A DNA stretch of 64,000 nucleotides, from assembly GCF_031877795.1 (NCBI RefSeq), contig NC_133933.1:22224029-22288028 (forward strand), written 5' to 3'. The position numbers and the translations under genes were made by a program. The stretch is from Strix aluco. Taxonomy: Eukaryota > Chordata > Aves > Strigiformes > Strigidae. The notes beneath the pieces are model-generated. The model was not told the DNA's origin and ran no database searches. It worked only from the letters and a program-made list of their open reading frames with translations. Below, in pieces: positions 13,701 through 28,700 of this stretch (position 1 is the stretch's first letter; every line of letters starts with the position of its first letter).

Positions 13701-16700
13701 GTGGGATTTTTTTAATGGTTTTTTTTGGTTGGCCTTTTTTTTTTTTTTTTTTTGCAGAGACAGTATCTCAGTTCTGCATTTTCAATTTTTTTTTTTAATT
13801 GAGAAATTATAATTGTTTTAAGGGTACTAAAAAGTCATTGTTTTATGTATCACTGATGGTATAAAATCTTCTGGAACACCTTTGTTTATACAGTTCTTCA
13901 TGGTATTCAATCTAGATCTCTTTAAAAATCCTGTTTTTCTTCTTTGTCTCAGTATTTAGTGTGCATGTACATGTTTCAAATTCTATGGCACCTGTATGTT
14001 TCAGAGCGTGTTGTCACAGGGAATACTTCTTTGTAGTTGCACAAGCATTCTGAGCTGGCAGAAGGTGGCTCTGCCCTTGAGAAAAGCAATCCTGTGCCAC
14101 TGCCCGCTTTTGCCTTGCCTCTGCTCTGCCCCCTACCTTGTGTTGACACAGAGATTTGCAGGGCACCTGGTGGGCTGAATTGTGGGACTGATCCGACCGA
14201 AATAATCGCTAATGTGATGACTAAAAACTCAAACTCCCCACTCAACTTTAACCCAGCTATATCCTGTTTCTAAGGTACTGTGACTTGAATGGAGCTGACC
14301 TTTTACTTACAGAATGACTGTAGATTTTTAAGGAGTGGTAGGTGTTTAATTCTTCAATCTCACAATAAAGTTCTGACCAGAGACAGTGTGTAGTTTGCCT
14401 CTATGATGACAGCACAATGTAAATGCTGTGTAAGGATTATAGTTTTCTAGGACTGAGACAGGGAGATAGGGGGCTCAGGGGAGTTAGAGTTTTTAGTCTG
14501 TTTTTTAAGGAAACAAAGCAAATACAGTCTTGCTCTGCATCATTCCCTCTGAGCTTCTGGTAATTTCTGAGTCCGGGGGCTCAGTTGCGACACAATTTGG
14601 AAGACTGAGATAATTATGTTTCCACAAAGTTTGTGAAAACTTTGTGAAAATTGGCAGATAAGCGAAGATCCATACTAATGCCTTTGCTGAAGAAAGCGTG
14701 GGTAGAACTTGCCATTGTAGCAGCCTGACAGCCTGACAGTGTACTTGCTGTCTGGCCAGCTGGCCTTGAGTTAAGGTTAACTCCAGGTGAGCTGGGACAC
14801 AACAACTCTGGCCTAGGGTGAGCATCACAGGGGACATACGGGGAATCACTATTGCTGCTCTCTGGGAATGGGAAGTGTTTGGAAAGGACTTTGTCCTTAA
14901 TTCATCTCTCATGAAATAGTCTGTATCTAAATAAATCTGAACAGATTTATTTAAGCAGTTATATGAGACATCAACTTTGTGTGTTCTATATGTGCAACAT
15001 ATGATTAAATTTTATCTTATGTTTGGAATATGCCTCACTAAGGAGTAAACTCATCACTGGGTAAAGATAAAATATGTGGGAAGTATTAGCTTTACAGTAT
15101 TGGTATTACAGAGCAGAATTCTTGCTTACTTTTCTAAATCTGTTCAGGTACACAGATATATACAGGTATGTTTTTCATGTGTTCTGAGTACTAACAGTGT
15201 TCTTTAGATAAAAAATGTTCGTAACTTAGCACTTTTGAAAATAAGCCACTGTAAATGCTAGTTTATGTATCTAAGGATGTGTTGGCATCCTTACTTGAAA
15301 ATGTGGATGTTTTTATAGTTGTTTATGTTCTAGGAAAAATGTCTAATGAAGAGGCTTAAAAGCTTGTTGCCTGATCAGGTTTATCTCGTCACAACATTAA
15401 ATCCTGTGCTATGTTTTTGCAGAATGACAAAGGGCAGATTCCAGCAGATGTGGTTCCCGATCCGGTAGATATGCCACTGGAAATGGCAGATGCAGCAGCC
15501 AGTGCAAAAGAAATAAAGCAGATATTGCTGGATGCAGTGCCTCTCTCATGTGACATCTCAAAAGCCATGATTCCAAACTATGATCATGTCACAGGCAAGG
15601 CCATGCTTTTATCGCTTGGCCTGAAACTCGGAGATCGTGTTGTTATTGCAGGACAGAAGGTATGATGAGCAACTTGGTACTACCCTCATAATTTCTGGAC
15701 AATTTATTTATCTGTTTGGAGACATATCTCAAATTTGAGGGTCTGAAACACTTTCTGGAAGGTATGAACTCTGGATGGCAGTGAGCATCTGGTTTCAGAA
15801 AGTAATAAGCTGAACAGTTATGTGTTAAAGAAAGTCACTACTGTGAAAAGCTGTTTTGACAGGCATGGCCTGCATTTTGTGTCTGTAACCAATTTTGTAA
15901 CAGTCTCCTATAGCACATCAGCATGGCTAAGCTTTTATTAACATTTTTGGTGTCACATCAAAACGGTGGTAAAATTTACAGATTACTTTGTGAGTTGCCC
16001 AGCTTTCAGTTACGGGTATACATTCATCAGTTACCCCTAATGGTTTCCAGAAGGTGGTAAAAGAAAACTTCAATTCTGCTTAGCCTGTAGTAACCCGATT
16101 TCACTGGTGCAATGCAGCTAAAATATTTGAAGCAGTGCTGTGCCAGTGGGGTTGTTACATGGTTCTGTGGACGTATGAGAATGTAGCTAATACTGGTCCA
16201 GCTCAAATGTGAATAGCTTTTAAGAAGCTACCTCGCTGGACACATTTTAAAAAATGTATTTAAAAAATGTAACATTGATACTGCAGCTAGTATTCATACT
16301 TTTTATTTGCTTTGATAGGAAGGGCTCTGAAATGATTTAAAAGTGCTAGAACTCTTTTAAAGATTCCAAATATTTTTCTGGTAAATACTGAAGGCATTTG
16401 TGAGCAAAAGTTTATGTTTGAGTAGCTTTACTTTTAAGATTTTTTCTAGTATAACTTCAGATTTGTGTCACAACTGAAGTGTTCTAAAGTGAACTCCGAG
16501 AGCACCGAGCAGCTTCCATTCTGTATTTTCATTTGGTGTATTCTTGAAATTGGGTCAGGGAAGGTAAAGTAATTGCTAGCTACGCAGAAGGCATTTTAAC
16601 TGAAGTACATACAGGAAGCTGCTTATTCTTTAAAGAGAGTAAGAAGTTCATGGAAGTTTCTTCTACAGAAAGCCATTGCACAGTGAAAGCAAGGGGAGAT

Positions 16701-19700
16701 AATGTAACTGCAAGTTAATAGAGGCTTTATAGCAAGAAAAGGCAGAAATTAGTCCTCTTGCATATCTTTCCTCCAAGTATGGCCCATAGAACTGTTTGTA
16801 CTGTAATGTGCTTACCGTGTATGGGTAAAGCTTCCTGGATTTGGTTACTTTTTTTTTTTTTTTTTTGAGTATGCTATTACAGTGTTTTTTAAGAAGTTGT
16901 TGGAAGCAGTTTTTCTGCTGCTGAAGGCCAGCCGGGCTTTCCAGCTAGCTTTTTTTAAGGGAGCCAAAGCTGTCATATGGCAGGTGGGAAGGAGGAATGT
17001 GATTGTGCTTTTTGGTCTTCCTTTTCCACGTCTGCTTTCCTCCCTTCCTTTCTTTGTGTGCGAGGAGCTGTTCTGCATTACTCCCACGTGTTTCCCACCC
17101 ACTTTCTCCATTTGTCTGAATGGAGAAGTTGATCTCAGCCTTGTCTTCCCCTCTCCCTTGACACTCATAAATGTGTCCAGGGTGGGGCAAAAGTGAGAGC
17201 AGGATGATGAAAATGGTGCCCAATTCTTAACCTCCTCTTGGATCAGTTCTCATTTCCAGAATATGGAAGCTGAGATGAGGGCACTGGAACGGCAGCATTT
17301 TTACGTTCCATGTGTTTATGGATTCCTGTTCTCTTTCCTGCTTCTGCAGTCTCCCAACATATCAGCTTTAATGAAGCTTGAAAGCCAAGCACAGTAGATG
17401 CCAGAGAGAAAATGGATTCCTCTCCTGATTCCTGCTGCACCTGTTGTTGTAGTTGTCTTACAGGGTAGGAATCTGCAAAAGCAGGTGTTCATGTGTACAC
17501 GATTTGGGGTCCTCCAGCTTCACTGGCTCCTGCTGTGCTACATTATATGTTATCTGAATGGACACTCCATGAAATGTGAGTGCAGGGAAACCAGTAGCTG
17601 GGGGAAAACCTCTTTTCTCCCATTCCTGCCATGATTCTCATGTGTGAGATGCCCCCTGCTCCTTCCTTGCACAAGTCCTCGGGCTTGTGCAGAATTGGAG
17701 CCTCAGTTTTGCCATCTCCACCTCCAGTTTAAGATGTCTGCTGGTGTCTCCTCTCTGCTCAGTAAGTGCCCTTTGGCTGGTGCCTGGGGAGTGGAGGAAT
17801 CTGAGGCTGCTTGGCCAAGCCTCCTCTGGCTGAATTTGATCTCTGGGTTGGTAGCTAAAAAGTCTGAGTCTAGATTAGCGTGATGTACCTGCCTATAACA
17901 ATCAAGTTTAAAGGACATCTTCAGAGTAAAAGACGAACAGGCTCTGGGTCACATTTATTTCTTTACAGAACATTAAGAAAGAGTAGCTGGTAGGTTTTAT
18001 AGTAAAGAAAAAAAATGGTTTCTGTCTGTTTACTCTCTGAGGGCTGGATTAGACAGTGAAGTCATAGTACCAAATGAACTAATTGTATTAAGGTCACATG
18101 AGATAATGAAAACTGAGCAACTGAAAGATCAAAGGATTTTAGCACAGAAACTATTTAAAAATCAAATACAAAAATGGATTTAAATCAATGTTAAATGCAT
18201 CTTTGTTAGTTATTCCTCCCCCATTTGGCTGAAGTGTGTGAGCTCATAATGTGTATTTGTGGGGACTGAGGTCCACCAGCGAGACTGGTCTGTCTTGATA
18301 TTCTTGATATGCTTATCTGTTCAGAGTGTATGGTATAGTATATATTGAAACAACAACAACAAAATGTTTAAAACATTTGCTGGCTTTTAAAATTTTGTTT
18401 AATCATAAGGAGGGAATAAAAGGCTTATGAATCTTTTTCCAAAGAAAAAATTAAGTAGGCTCTGAAGTTTACCCTTTAACCTTTGCAATGTATATAAAAA
18501 AATGTATATGTATACTTATATGTATATATTTATACACACAGATATATTTATAGAATTTTTTTCTCTAGTATTTCCATGGAATCTCCAGTTCAGCAAGATT
18601 TCTAGGCATGATTCTGGAACTATTGTTGTGAAAGACACTGAAAGTAATCAAACTTCTCATTAGTCATACACTCCTGTACCTTGGTGACTTGGAGTTGTAT
18701 TGTACTGTCTAATGCTTACCTGTTATGAGAGCTGTCAGTAACCACTGCTTTTGTGTAACACAGCATATACGCAGAGAGACTAAGGTGTTTTGGAAGATGC
18801 ATTGGCTGGCAGTGAAAGATAGGACTGTTAATGATTGGGGGAGACTATTATGTTTGTATTTCTCTGTTCTGATCAGAAGCTTGGAGATGACTTGCCTGCT
18901 TCTTTATAATCTATACTGTATTCTCATGAACAGTACTTGTTTAACAAAGTCATTCTCTGTTGATACTTTTTGTGTTAGGTTGGTACATTAAGATTTTGTG
19001 GCACAACAGAATTTGCCAGTGGCCAGTGGGCTGGCATAGAGCTGGATGAACCGGAAGGAAAGAACAATGGAAGTGTTGGAAAAGTCCAGTACTTCAAGTG
19101 TGCACCGAAACGCGGTATAACCTTTAATTTTTTTCTTAAATTGTTTAAAAACCTGATTTTTAAAAAAAGTTTTGGAAGATATGAACCTTTAGGGAGAATA
19201 AAAACACATAACAAATTCTGTTGCTTTTCTTTATAGTGCTTTGTGTTTGTTTTATTGATTCTTTTAACTGTTCCTACTGTTTTGGCTGCAGCTATTTGCA
19301 AAACCATGGAAACAACCAACCAGTCAAAATTTCTGTTTATTTCTGGTTATTTCTGGTTATTTCCTTGAAACCGTGAGATAATAATCTTTCCTGTTTTTCC
19401 ACCTATATTGTTGAAACTATTTTGTTTGTGTTGTAACAATAATGGCTGTGTTTCTTTACCTGCTTTGTCTTCCTTTCTAAGAGATTCATGCTTGTAGCTG
19501 TTTTCTAACTTTCAGCTTGAGGTATTTTAATTGATATTTCATGGACACTCATGATATATGATGTCTGTGTTTTGCAACAGTGGAGACTGAATGTTACCAT
19601 TAGGACAAAAAGGAGATCCTGCTTGATAGTTTTACTGAAGTCCTGAATTACTTTGTTCAAGTTGCTCAATAAGCCTTTTGGTTTCACTGTTCATTTGAGC

Positions 19701-22700
19701 TAGTCCTTCCTACCCTACAAGTGCTTTGGCAGCATAACAAGCTATGACTGTGGCTGAAAAAAACCATAAATTAATTGATGTAAGAGATAGTAGCCAGAAA
19801 GTTTTTTTACATTCTTTTTTGTCACATACAATTTTCTCTCCAGGTATCTTTGCACCTCTTTCTAAAATAAGCAAGGCTTCTGATTTCAAAAAAAGCTCTG
19901 TACGAAGTTCTTCCATGCGGTCTTCACCTTTGGTCAAATCTAAGAAAATAGATGTGAGTCACATAACTTCCAAAGTGAATTCTGGTGAGTATTTTTTTTG
20001 TATGTTGAGACAGGGTAGAGAGATACTAATCCTCAAGAATTAGCACCAATCCTGTAAATCTTGGTATTAAAATACTTGTTTGGAATTAGTTCATCACTTG
20101 GAATTAGAAGGTGATAAGATGTTTATTAACTACATGTTCTTATTATTAGAAGTTCACTAGCCTGTAAACTGGTACTGGAAGGACATTATGTGTAGCTGTT
20201 TAGTGATTATAGTGATCTGATGTACTATGACAGGTTATAGTTCACCAAAACATTTATTCTCAAGCCATTAAAGTAATTTCAGATTGGCTGTGATATCAGT
20301 TAAATGTCTAAACTTAATGTGATTCCATTTACTAAGATCTTCCTGGGTAACCTGAAACCTCTCACTGAAATCAGTGAAAATCTAGAAACTAATCTATATT
20401 CACCTTTATGTATAGTAATTGAAGAAATTTAATTTATTTTCTGGCAAAATAATCAAGGAACTATTTAACTGATTGTGTTTTATCTGCTAATTAAGTTATC
20501 TGAGTAAAACCAGAGGCAAATTAGAAGAGAAAGGATGTCCTTGTAATAAGGCCTCAGTCTACTGATTGGAGTTAAAGGCTCAGTCCCCGGTTCTGGTTTA
20601 GTTTCTTAGCAGTTTACTCAAATTACTTAATCCTTCTGTGCAAATTCCCTCCTTGTGAAGTAAGAATGATGCATTTTTTCTGTCTGCTTAGGTTCTAAGG
20701 AGTACAGACCCTTCCCTGCTGTGTGTAGTCCCCACCATGCATAACCTAGCCCTGTGTCTGGCTGGGTACATAACAATGTCATTACGTTTTCATTTCTTTT
20801 GCGTTTTGAACCCTGTTTAGGTGACTCATACTAAGGCAGCACAGTGTAGGGGTGGAAGATACGCTTACAGTCTCATCGAGTTTACTCAAACACCCTAAAA
20901 CACTACACGCTTTACCAGTAATATGCAGGGTTTAGAAACAATGTGCCAGGCTCGTGGAGGAGATGCATTTTGGCAGCATTTTGAATGACTTATGTAACTC
21001 TTCTTTACATAGATTGAGGGGAAAGTAAGCTTTAATTATGTGTATTTACAATTAGCACAAGATCTAAGCTATTTATAAATGGACATGTTGCGTAAAAAGC
21101 TTCTTGGAATAATTGGTTTGTTAGGAGTATTGCTCAGGAGCAGATCTGAGCTGACTTTTTTCTGTTAAATATTTTTCAATGTTTGATTGAGTTTGTTGTG
21201 AACTGTTTGTAACTCATTAAGCTGTAATGGAAAGGACTGTTTCCTTTGTCACAGGCGGTGTGTTCCGGACAGTTTAGTCATAAACCACCTTTTCTGTCAC
21301 AAAGGTGCATTTGTGTCTTTGTAAAATTTAAGCATTTGATACTTGGCTTTAAGTAAAAATCGGAGCAAGTTATGCATCATCTGCCCAGCAGAGCTTACAT
21401 CCACTAGCAGTCATCTGGAAGCTGCCGTTTGCAAGATGCTCTTGCGTTGAAAGCTCCATTAGAATTAATGTGCCTGGCTGATTCACTGGCTGGAGTGGGA
21501 GGATAAAACTGCAGAGGCAGAACTTTGTTTTGCAGTGTTTGCGTGCATCGCCAGTTTACGTTTCTTTCTCTTAAACTTCATTCCTGCAATACATTGGTTT
21601 GTAATGATCCAAGAAAGATTAATATGCTGCTTGTAGATATGGTTATAAGCTGCAAAGTAAAATATGATACTGTATAGACACTTTCAAATATGATTTGTTT
21701 CTACTGGATTTGAATAATCCATCAGATTAGTGATAATAGGTCTTTTTGAAAATTTTAGGAAAAGGATTACTGTGATTAAATTGAGAAATGAGTTATCAGT
21801 CACAAAACTAGTTTTTTGATCTGATGGCTTAATGGCTAAACCATAAAATTTTGGAAAATACAGTACATTTCCAAACTAGTTCAGTCCCTGTAGCTGAATT
21901 AAGCCAAGAGTTGTAGTTAAATAAAAAAGATGTGATTTTTCTTTCATGACAGGGAGCGGATAAATCATAGTTAAGCTTGTTCTTCTTGAGTTAGGGTAGG
22001 AAACTGTCAGAAATGCAAAATGACTGTTCACAAATTATAACTTATGTGGTAGTACTAGTTGATATGCCTCTCACAACATCGCTGCTCTAAGAGTTAGGCT
22101 CTTAAAAATCCTATTGGCATACTTCATTATTTGTAGACTGAAGATTTGGCCTCAAATCTCTCTCAAAACTTTTATATATAATCTTTAATGCAGAAATTGT
22201 GCAATTCATACTAGTGAATAATATACCTTAAGTACTGAATGTTGTTTTTATAATAGATGTAAATGTTTGAAAGATTTAAGTAAAACTCCTTCAGTATAAA
22301 CATTAATATTTTGCAGACTATTGTTTAGCAAGATAGTTTGGAATGTTTTAATGTGTTAAGGGGTTTAACATCTGTGCTTATCCATCAAAACAATTCTGTA
22401 GTCTTGTTTTACCCATTTACCAAGAGTCTAAGGAATTGTACGGTTTTATCAGCTTTATCTGTGCATCCACTAATCTGCAAATCTGTCAGATTTTTTTTTT
22501 GTATGTGACTTTCCTGCAGAATTATTGTTCATTGTTAGGATGTATATATTTAATTGTATATATTCTTTTTGTAGGCCTAAATATGGCAAAAAAAGACAGT
22601 GTTTCTGAAACCAACCCTGTGACTGCTAACAGAGGAAAAACTGTACCTGCAAAAGATGGTAACTAATTTTTTTTTTATTTTTTAACATCTTGAGAAAAAT

Positions 22701-25700
22701 TTTGGATAGGGCAGAGGAAGTATTATTACTGCCTTACCTCTGTAAAAGTCCTATATCTACACTATAGAAAAAAGTTACCTTGCCTGTGTGTATTCAAGTC
22801 CCAAGCTGTACACATGTAGTTTCCTAGGAGCAAGAGTAATTTGTGTGGACGTTTGGCTGGCATTCTGTGTTGGTTTGGACAGCTTCTATCCATATACATG
22901 GACAAGAATATAGACAAGCCCTTAAAGCTGAAATCTGTCTCTTAGTAAATGATCTTACAGAGGATCTGCAGACTAAGGTTCTGAGGGAGACCTTTTGCCC
23001 TGTATCGTTACTACTTAGTTCTTAATGCAGAACTGTGCACATATTCTGATGGAATTTTTATTCTCTCCTCTATCTGTATGCTCAAGCTTGTATAATAAAG
23101 TGTTACCATCAAACAGCACTTAACAGTCTTGGCATTGTATTGTGGAAGACTCATAGTAACAAGCTTAAAATATGAAAAATGAAACTCTATTTTTTTATGA
23201 ATAATTCTCTGCAATTATCTAGTTTCAGAATTGGATAGTGACTTCTACTGCATCACTATTTTGTTTGCTGAACTTTAAACATAAAGGGATCTCACTTTCA
23301 GGGGTGTCTTCAACAAATTAAAATCAGGTCTCCTTTGAGGTTTTGTCTATTAAATCATACTATAAGTGTTGGTAAAAGCAGTATTTCTTTGAAATAATTT
23401 GAAGTGTAAATTTGGATATATCTTCTTTGAAGAAAAGCACCTTTTTGTATCCTCTGTCAGTGAACAGTTGTGAGGAAGAGACTTGGGGAAGAGGCTAGTA
23501 TAAGGTATTTAAGCACTGTCCTATATGGTGCTTTTTCAGAGGTGAGCTAAAAACTTGTGTAGACAGAGGTTTCCAACATTTTGTTCATGGAGGGCACTTA
23601 ATGGCTTGGTCTTCAGGTTCTGGTCACCCAATGAAATTAATTAGCAGTACAGTGTCCCAGTTTGATGGATACGATGTGGTACCTGCAATTAATAGGATAC
23701 CAATGGCTTTGCAGGCTGTAAGTGATGTGGAGTGAATTCTGGGATTTAGTGGGTTGGGAAAATCTTTAGGAAAAGCCAGCATCCAACTTAGAAAGTAGCT
23801 GTCAGTGGTTCTTTGTCAAATTAGAAGGCTACTTCAGCTTGGGGTTTTCTGGAGTTTGTGCCGGGTCTGGGTTTTTTGTTGGTTTTTTTTTTTTTTTAAT
23901 CTCCAAATCCCCCCAAACCCCTTGACAAATTAGAATAAAGATCTTGGGGCGGAGTTGGGGGGAAGATGGAAAGGAGAAAGGACAACTACGAAGTTCTGCA
24001 GCAAGGCCAAAACAGTCAGCTGTATAAGGACACCCTGGGAATGGTGTGCCTGGTAACAATTTGTAGAAAAGGACACGGGGTTATTATTACGAGGTAAACG
24101 TGAGCCATCTGTGTCATGGCATTGCAAAGGGGGAAACATACTGGAATGTATAAAAAGGAGCGTCATCCGTGAGATACACAAAGCGACCTGGATGCTCTAC
24201 TTGGCAGAGGTGAGGCCTCGGCTAAAGCATGGCATGTAGTTTTAGACACTGCACTTCAAAAAGATGTGAATCAACTGGAGAGAATTCAGAGAAGTCACTG
24301 CAATAACTGGAGGTGTAAAACATGACTTAGGAGAAAAGACTGTTGGAATTTGTGATTGTGTGATTAAAAAGACAGAAGATTAAAGGGATAAACCAGGAAG
24401 CTTTCAGATACAAAGACCAGTGTAACCCATTCTGCATGTGTAACAAGAGTAAGAAATCTTGAGCTAAAACTGTGGTAATTTAAGTTTTATATTAGGGGAG
24501 AAAAAAACCTGTAACAATTCAGTGGTGAAATATATTGCTGAGGAAGCCCCGAGATCTCCCTGGTGGGAGGTTTTTGAAAACAGGTCAAATGTTCACCTGT
24601 CAGGAGTGATCTAACAAATAGTTGTTTTGCCTGATGGAAGAGGAATGGATTAGAGAACGTGCTGAGGTCCCTTCCGCTCTTCCTTCTCCTGCCCCGTGAT
24701 TTCCCACAAAATGAAGTGTCTCATGAAGTGTCTGAAGTGGTTTAGTTTCAGCAGTTTTTGTTGCGTTCATGTAAAAGTGTGAGGTGGTCTGACCTCCAGT
24801 GAATCCATCACTGGACTGACTTCTAAATACGGACTCGTATGTGGTTGCAAATGCACATGTGTTTTTATACCTTGGACTTGGGAGTTGAAGTTTGCCTGTT
24901 TAGTCACCATTTATTTAGTAGTTTGCATTTTCATTGCAGCATAGCTGCAGCCAGTATCTCAGAGTCTTTAGATTTCTGTCTCCAGATACCTAAGCTTTTG
25001 ATTTGACCCACTCTATTTGCCTTTCTGCAGTTCTTTACTGTTTTGCCACATTGGAGGATTAAATTGTATTGAACGCGCTAACCCTGTGTTGATATCAAGG
25101 TGCTTTGTGAAAACTAATGAATTAAGCCTCTCAGTATTCTGGAGAGTTTGATAAGCAATATTATCTTAATCTTTCATATTGAGAAACTGAGACATAGACA
25201 TGTCTTGCTGTACCCTGCTTCATTTTGGGCAGAAGCAGGTAGGAAAGGGGAGAACTGGGGGAGCTTTGAAAAGAAGAAAGCTGAACATAAGTCTTATTGG
25301 ACAGTTCAGACATCAGGGTTTGCAAATGGAGATAAAAGTGATTTATTTCCCATTCTTATTTTATAGTACAGATTTTAATATTAATACAGTATGTAATGGA
25401 ATATAGTAGGCTTTAATCCAGACAATAATTCACTCAAATAATGCCACCTTCCTTCCACTTCTCATCAGATCTTTAACAGGCTGGATGCTGAAAGTGTGGT
25501 GGTATGATCTCTTATTACTAAGGCTTCCATATTTTAATAAATATGCTCATAACTGTTTAGAAGAACTTTCATTGAGTGATAAAGAAAGGGGCTTTTGGAG
25601 ACCTCTTCCAGCACTCACCCATCACCTTATTCCCAAGGCAGGGTCAAATGCACCTATGTCATTCCTGACAGGTGTTTGTGCAAATGCTGCTTAACAGCTT

Positions 25701-28700
25701 CTGATTTTGGCTCTTTACTTTGTATTCTGCCCACTATGGAGAACACATAACCTCCTTTTTACAGAAGCTTTCCCTTCTGCTTAATCTGTCTTTTTCCGAA
25801 TATGGTCTCTGAAGGACTATTTCCATTTATGACTTCTAGGTTTTCCTGGGTACAGCAGCTCTTCCTCTTCTACTACCTCCTTGGAAGGCAAACAGAATTA
25901 CTCCAAGAAGCGGAACTCGACTGGCAGCAATAAAAAGGCAGTGACTAGAGTGTCTTCTGCCTCATCTAAAATTAGTGCTGGTATGGTCTGTTTTACTGAG
26001 GTGTATTGTCACAGGTGGGAGTTTACTGCTGTATTGAGTACTTATGTAGAACTACTTGTGCTGTTTCAGAATCTGAGATAGTTCAAGACAGACACTTGGA
26101 AAGTAGTTTAACCATAAACTTCAGTTTGGCAACTTTTAAAAAGTTTTTTAGAACATCTTCAAGAGGAAAACTGTTCTTATAATTGGTCGCTGTACCTTTC
26201 AACTGCAGAGAAAAGGTTGTAGTCCACAGTTTTCATGCTGAAGAAAACCAATTCTTTGTCTAGGCAAACTTTGCAATGTGTTGCCATGTATTAAAGGTAC
26301 GCTATGTTAAAGATAGGTACTTTCTTTACCAATCGGCTCACTATTGAAGACTTTCTTAAATTTTAAAGATATAATTAAATTTTAAAGATAAAATCTCACT
26401 AATTTCAGATCTTGTTCCTCTGTTGACCAGGATTGTACAGTTCTTCTCCGACTACGAGGAAAAATCCTTTTGATGAAGGAGAAATTCAGGTTGGAGACAG
26501 AGTACTGGTGGTAGGACAGAGAACAGGCACCGTTAGATTTTGTGGGACGACAAAATTTGCACCAGGTATTTGCAGTACTCTTTGTGTATGTTGTAGAATC
26601 AATATGGAGTAGCTTACATGTGAGCTCATGAACGTGAAAAGAACTCCACCTTTTTCCTCACTCCCTCCAAAATAATTCTAAATTTACTGGTGTGTTTCAA
26701 AGTTCTTTCTCTCTGAAGTTTCATTGAATGTTTTCCTGGCAGTTGCATTAAAGTAAAAAAACCGAATTGTTTAAAATGTGACTTTTACTTGTCCACTAAC
26801 GTGGCTTAATTAGAAGAAATATTTTGAAATATAGGATTGAAATTGTAGGTATTGTTACAAAGCTTTCTGAAAATCCTCAGTTTAGTCTCCATAGTTTATT
26901 AAGATCACATGCCTTTCTTTACTCCTTACTTTTTGTAGTAAGCCTTTTTGACAGCTCTCTTACAGTACTGGAACTCTTATCGTGTCATATACCTGTGTCA
27001 TTCTCATCGCTTTGGCATCTTTAAGAGGGTAATTGTGAACATTTAAATCTTAACTAACAAACCTTTAGGTCACAGGACAGATGAAAAGTTACAAGCATCT
27101 CAAAAAGCCCCAAACACTACCACCATTTTCTCATCCTTCTCCCTTGCAGCTTCTCCCTCCCTTCTCCTTGCTAAAAACACACTGCAGTGAAGCTGAAGCC
27201 AGGCATTTTCAAATGGAAGCGAGTTGTTCTAAATTCTGGAAACTAATTTCTGAACACTATTTTTTTGTAATCAAATTCTATGTTCTTTATGTCCTTATCT
27301 ATAATCATCTTATTGCAAGAGTAATGCAAACGCAGTTGGTAAGTGTTGGTGTAAGCACCTAGTTTACATGAGGTCCATTTGACCGATACGGCAATACTCT
27401 GTCTTGACACTTGGGGGCATCAATATTTAAAAAAAAAGTTAGAATGTCAGAATGCGAGATTGTGGTACAAGCTACGTACTTTTTCACTCTTGCCCCTTTC
27501 CCCAGTTTCATTGTAGGCAGTTCTTAAGACACTGCGATTAACAGATTCTGCACTTTAATGTGATCACTCTTACCTTCATGTTGGTGCTTACAAAGTAAAC
27601 AATGAGAAAAGGACTGGTTTTCCAAATACACTACAACAAGTGTAAAATTAGAAAGCTGGTCGACTGTGTAAGTCTCCTTCCTCTCCACTCCAAATTACGG
27701 AACAAATTTTTTTTGAGAAAAACATGGTATTGTAAGAAGTGAGGATGGAAGGATGACAAATCTTCACCATTTGCAAAACCAGTAATTTATAGAAAATGTA
27801 ACAGATGCATTCTTAAGTATTTCAATTTTAATATGTATCAAAGCTCTGGAAGTTACCCAAACTTTCTTTCTTTTGCTGCAATGCAGATCATATTATTTAA
27901 TTCTAAAAACAGGAAGGGGAGAACTTCTGACATACTGAGCCCTTCTAATTCATAAGTTGTCATTCCTGAGTTTCTTGAGCTGATAATTAGAATTATCATT
28001 TTATCCAGTGCCTTAGTACCAAGTGACTTGAATTAAATTTTGAATCTCTTGGGGATAGAAAGCATAAGGACTGCTAATGGAGTATGAAATTTAGCACCTT
28101 TACATAATTAGCTCACATTTATCACAGGTTATGAATGATCAAGCTTATTAACATCTTGATGCCTATTCAGTGTTCTGTACGAGATGAATTGCTGGCCAGT
28201 TCCGATTCTTACACCCTTCTCTCAATATCGTACAACCAGCCTTGCAATTTGTATTAATTATAACTTGCTAGATGGAGAGAAGGAATGAATTAATATCAAA
28301 ACTTTAATTTTACTGTTGATGATCTCAGATGAGGCATAAACCATGTGGTCAGAGGACTAAAGAGGGGAACTTGAACCACCACTGCTCTTCTCTTCTTTCT
28401 CTTTTTGTCAAATAGCTACTGTTATATTCAGTAACGTTCTGCTTGGCTTTACTATATAGATCAGAGGTTTTATCTTTTCTATATTAAGATGTTAATAATT
28501 TTCTTGAAAGCATATAAAAATTCTGAGATAATTATCTTCAGATTTATTCAGATATAAATTTTGCATAGTTACATAGATAGTTATTTTGTAATATATATAT
28601 ATTTACTATTATTATCTAGGCAATTTCTAACTAGAAACTGTTTTCCTTGGTGTGGGTGAATGCCAACTGTACCAACTGTCTAGATGAAGAAAAGCCTGTG

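Noticed and set aside
13735-13760. T-run followed by gcag, looking like a splice acceptor
   Set aside because: There is no donor or coding sequence after it; the real acceptors of exons 5 and 6 give the expected protein.
14505-14912. 135-codon open frame on the - strand
   Set aside because: No similarity to a known protein or transposon that I recognise, no splice support, and it lies inside a CLIP4 intron.
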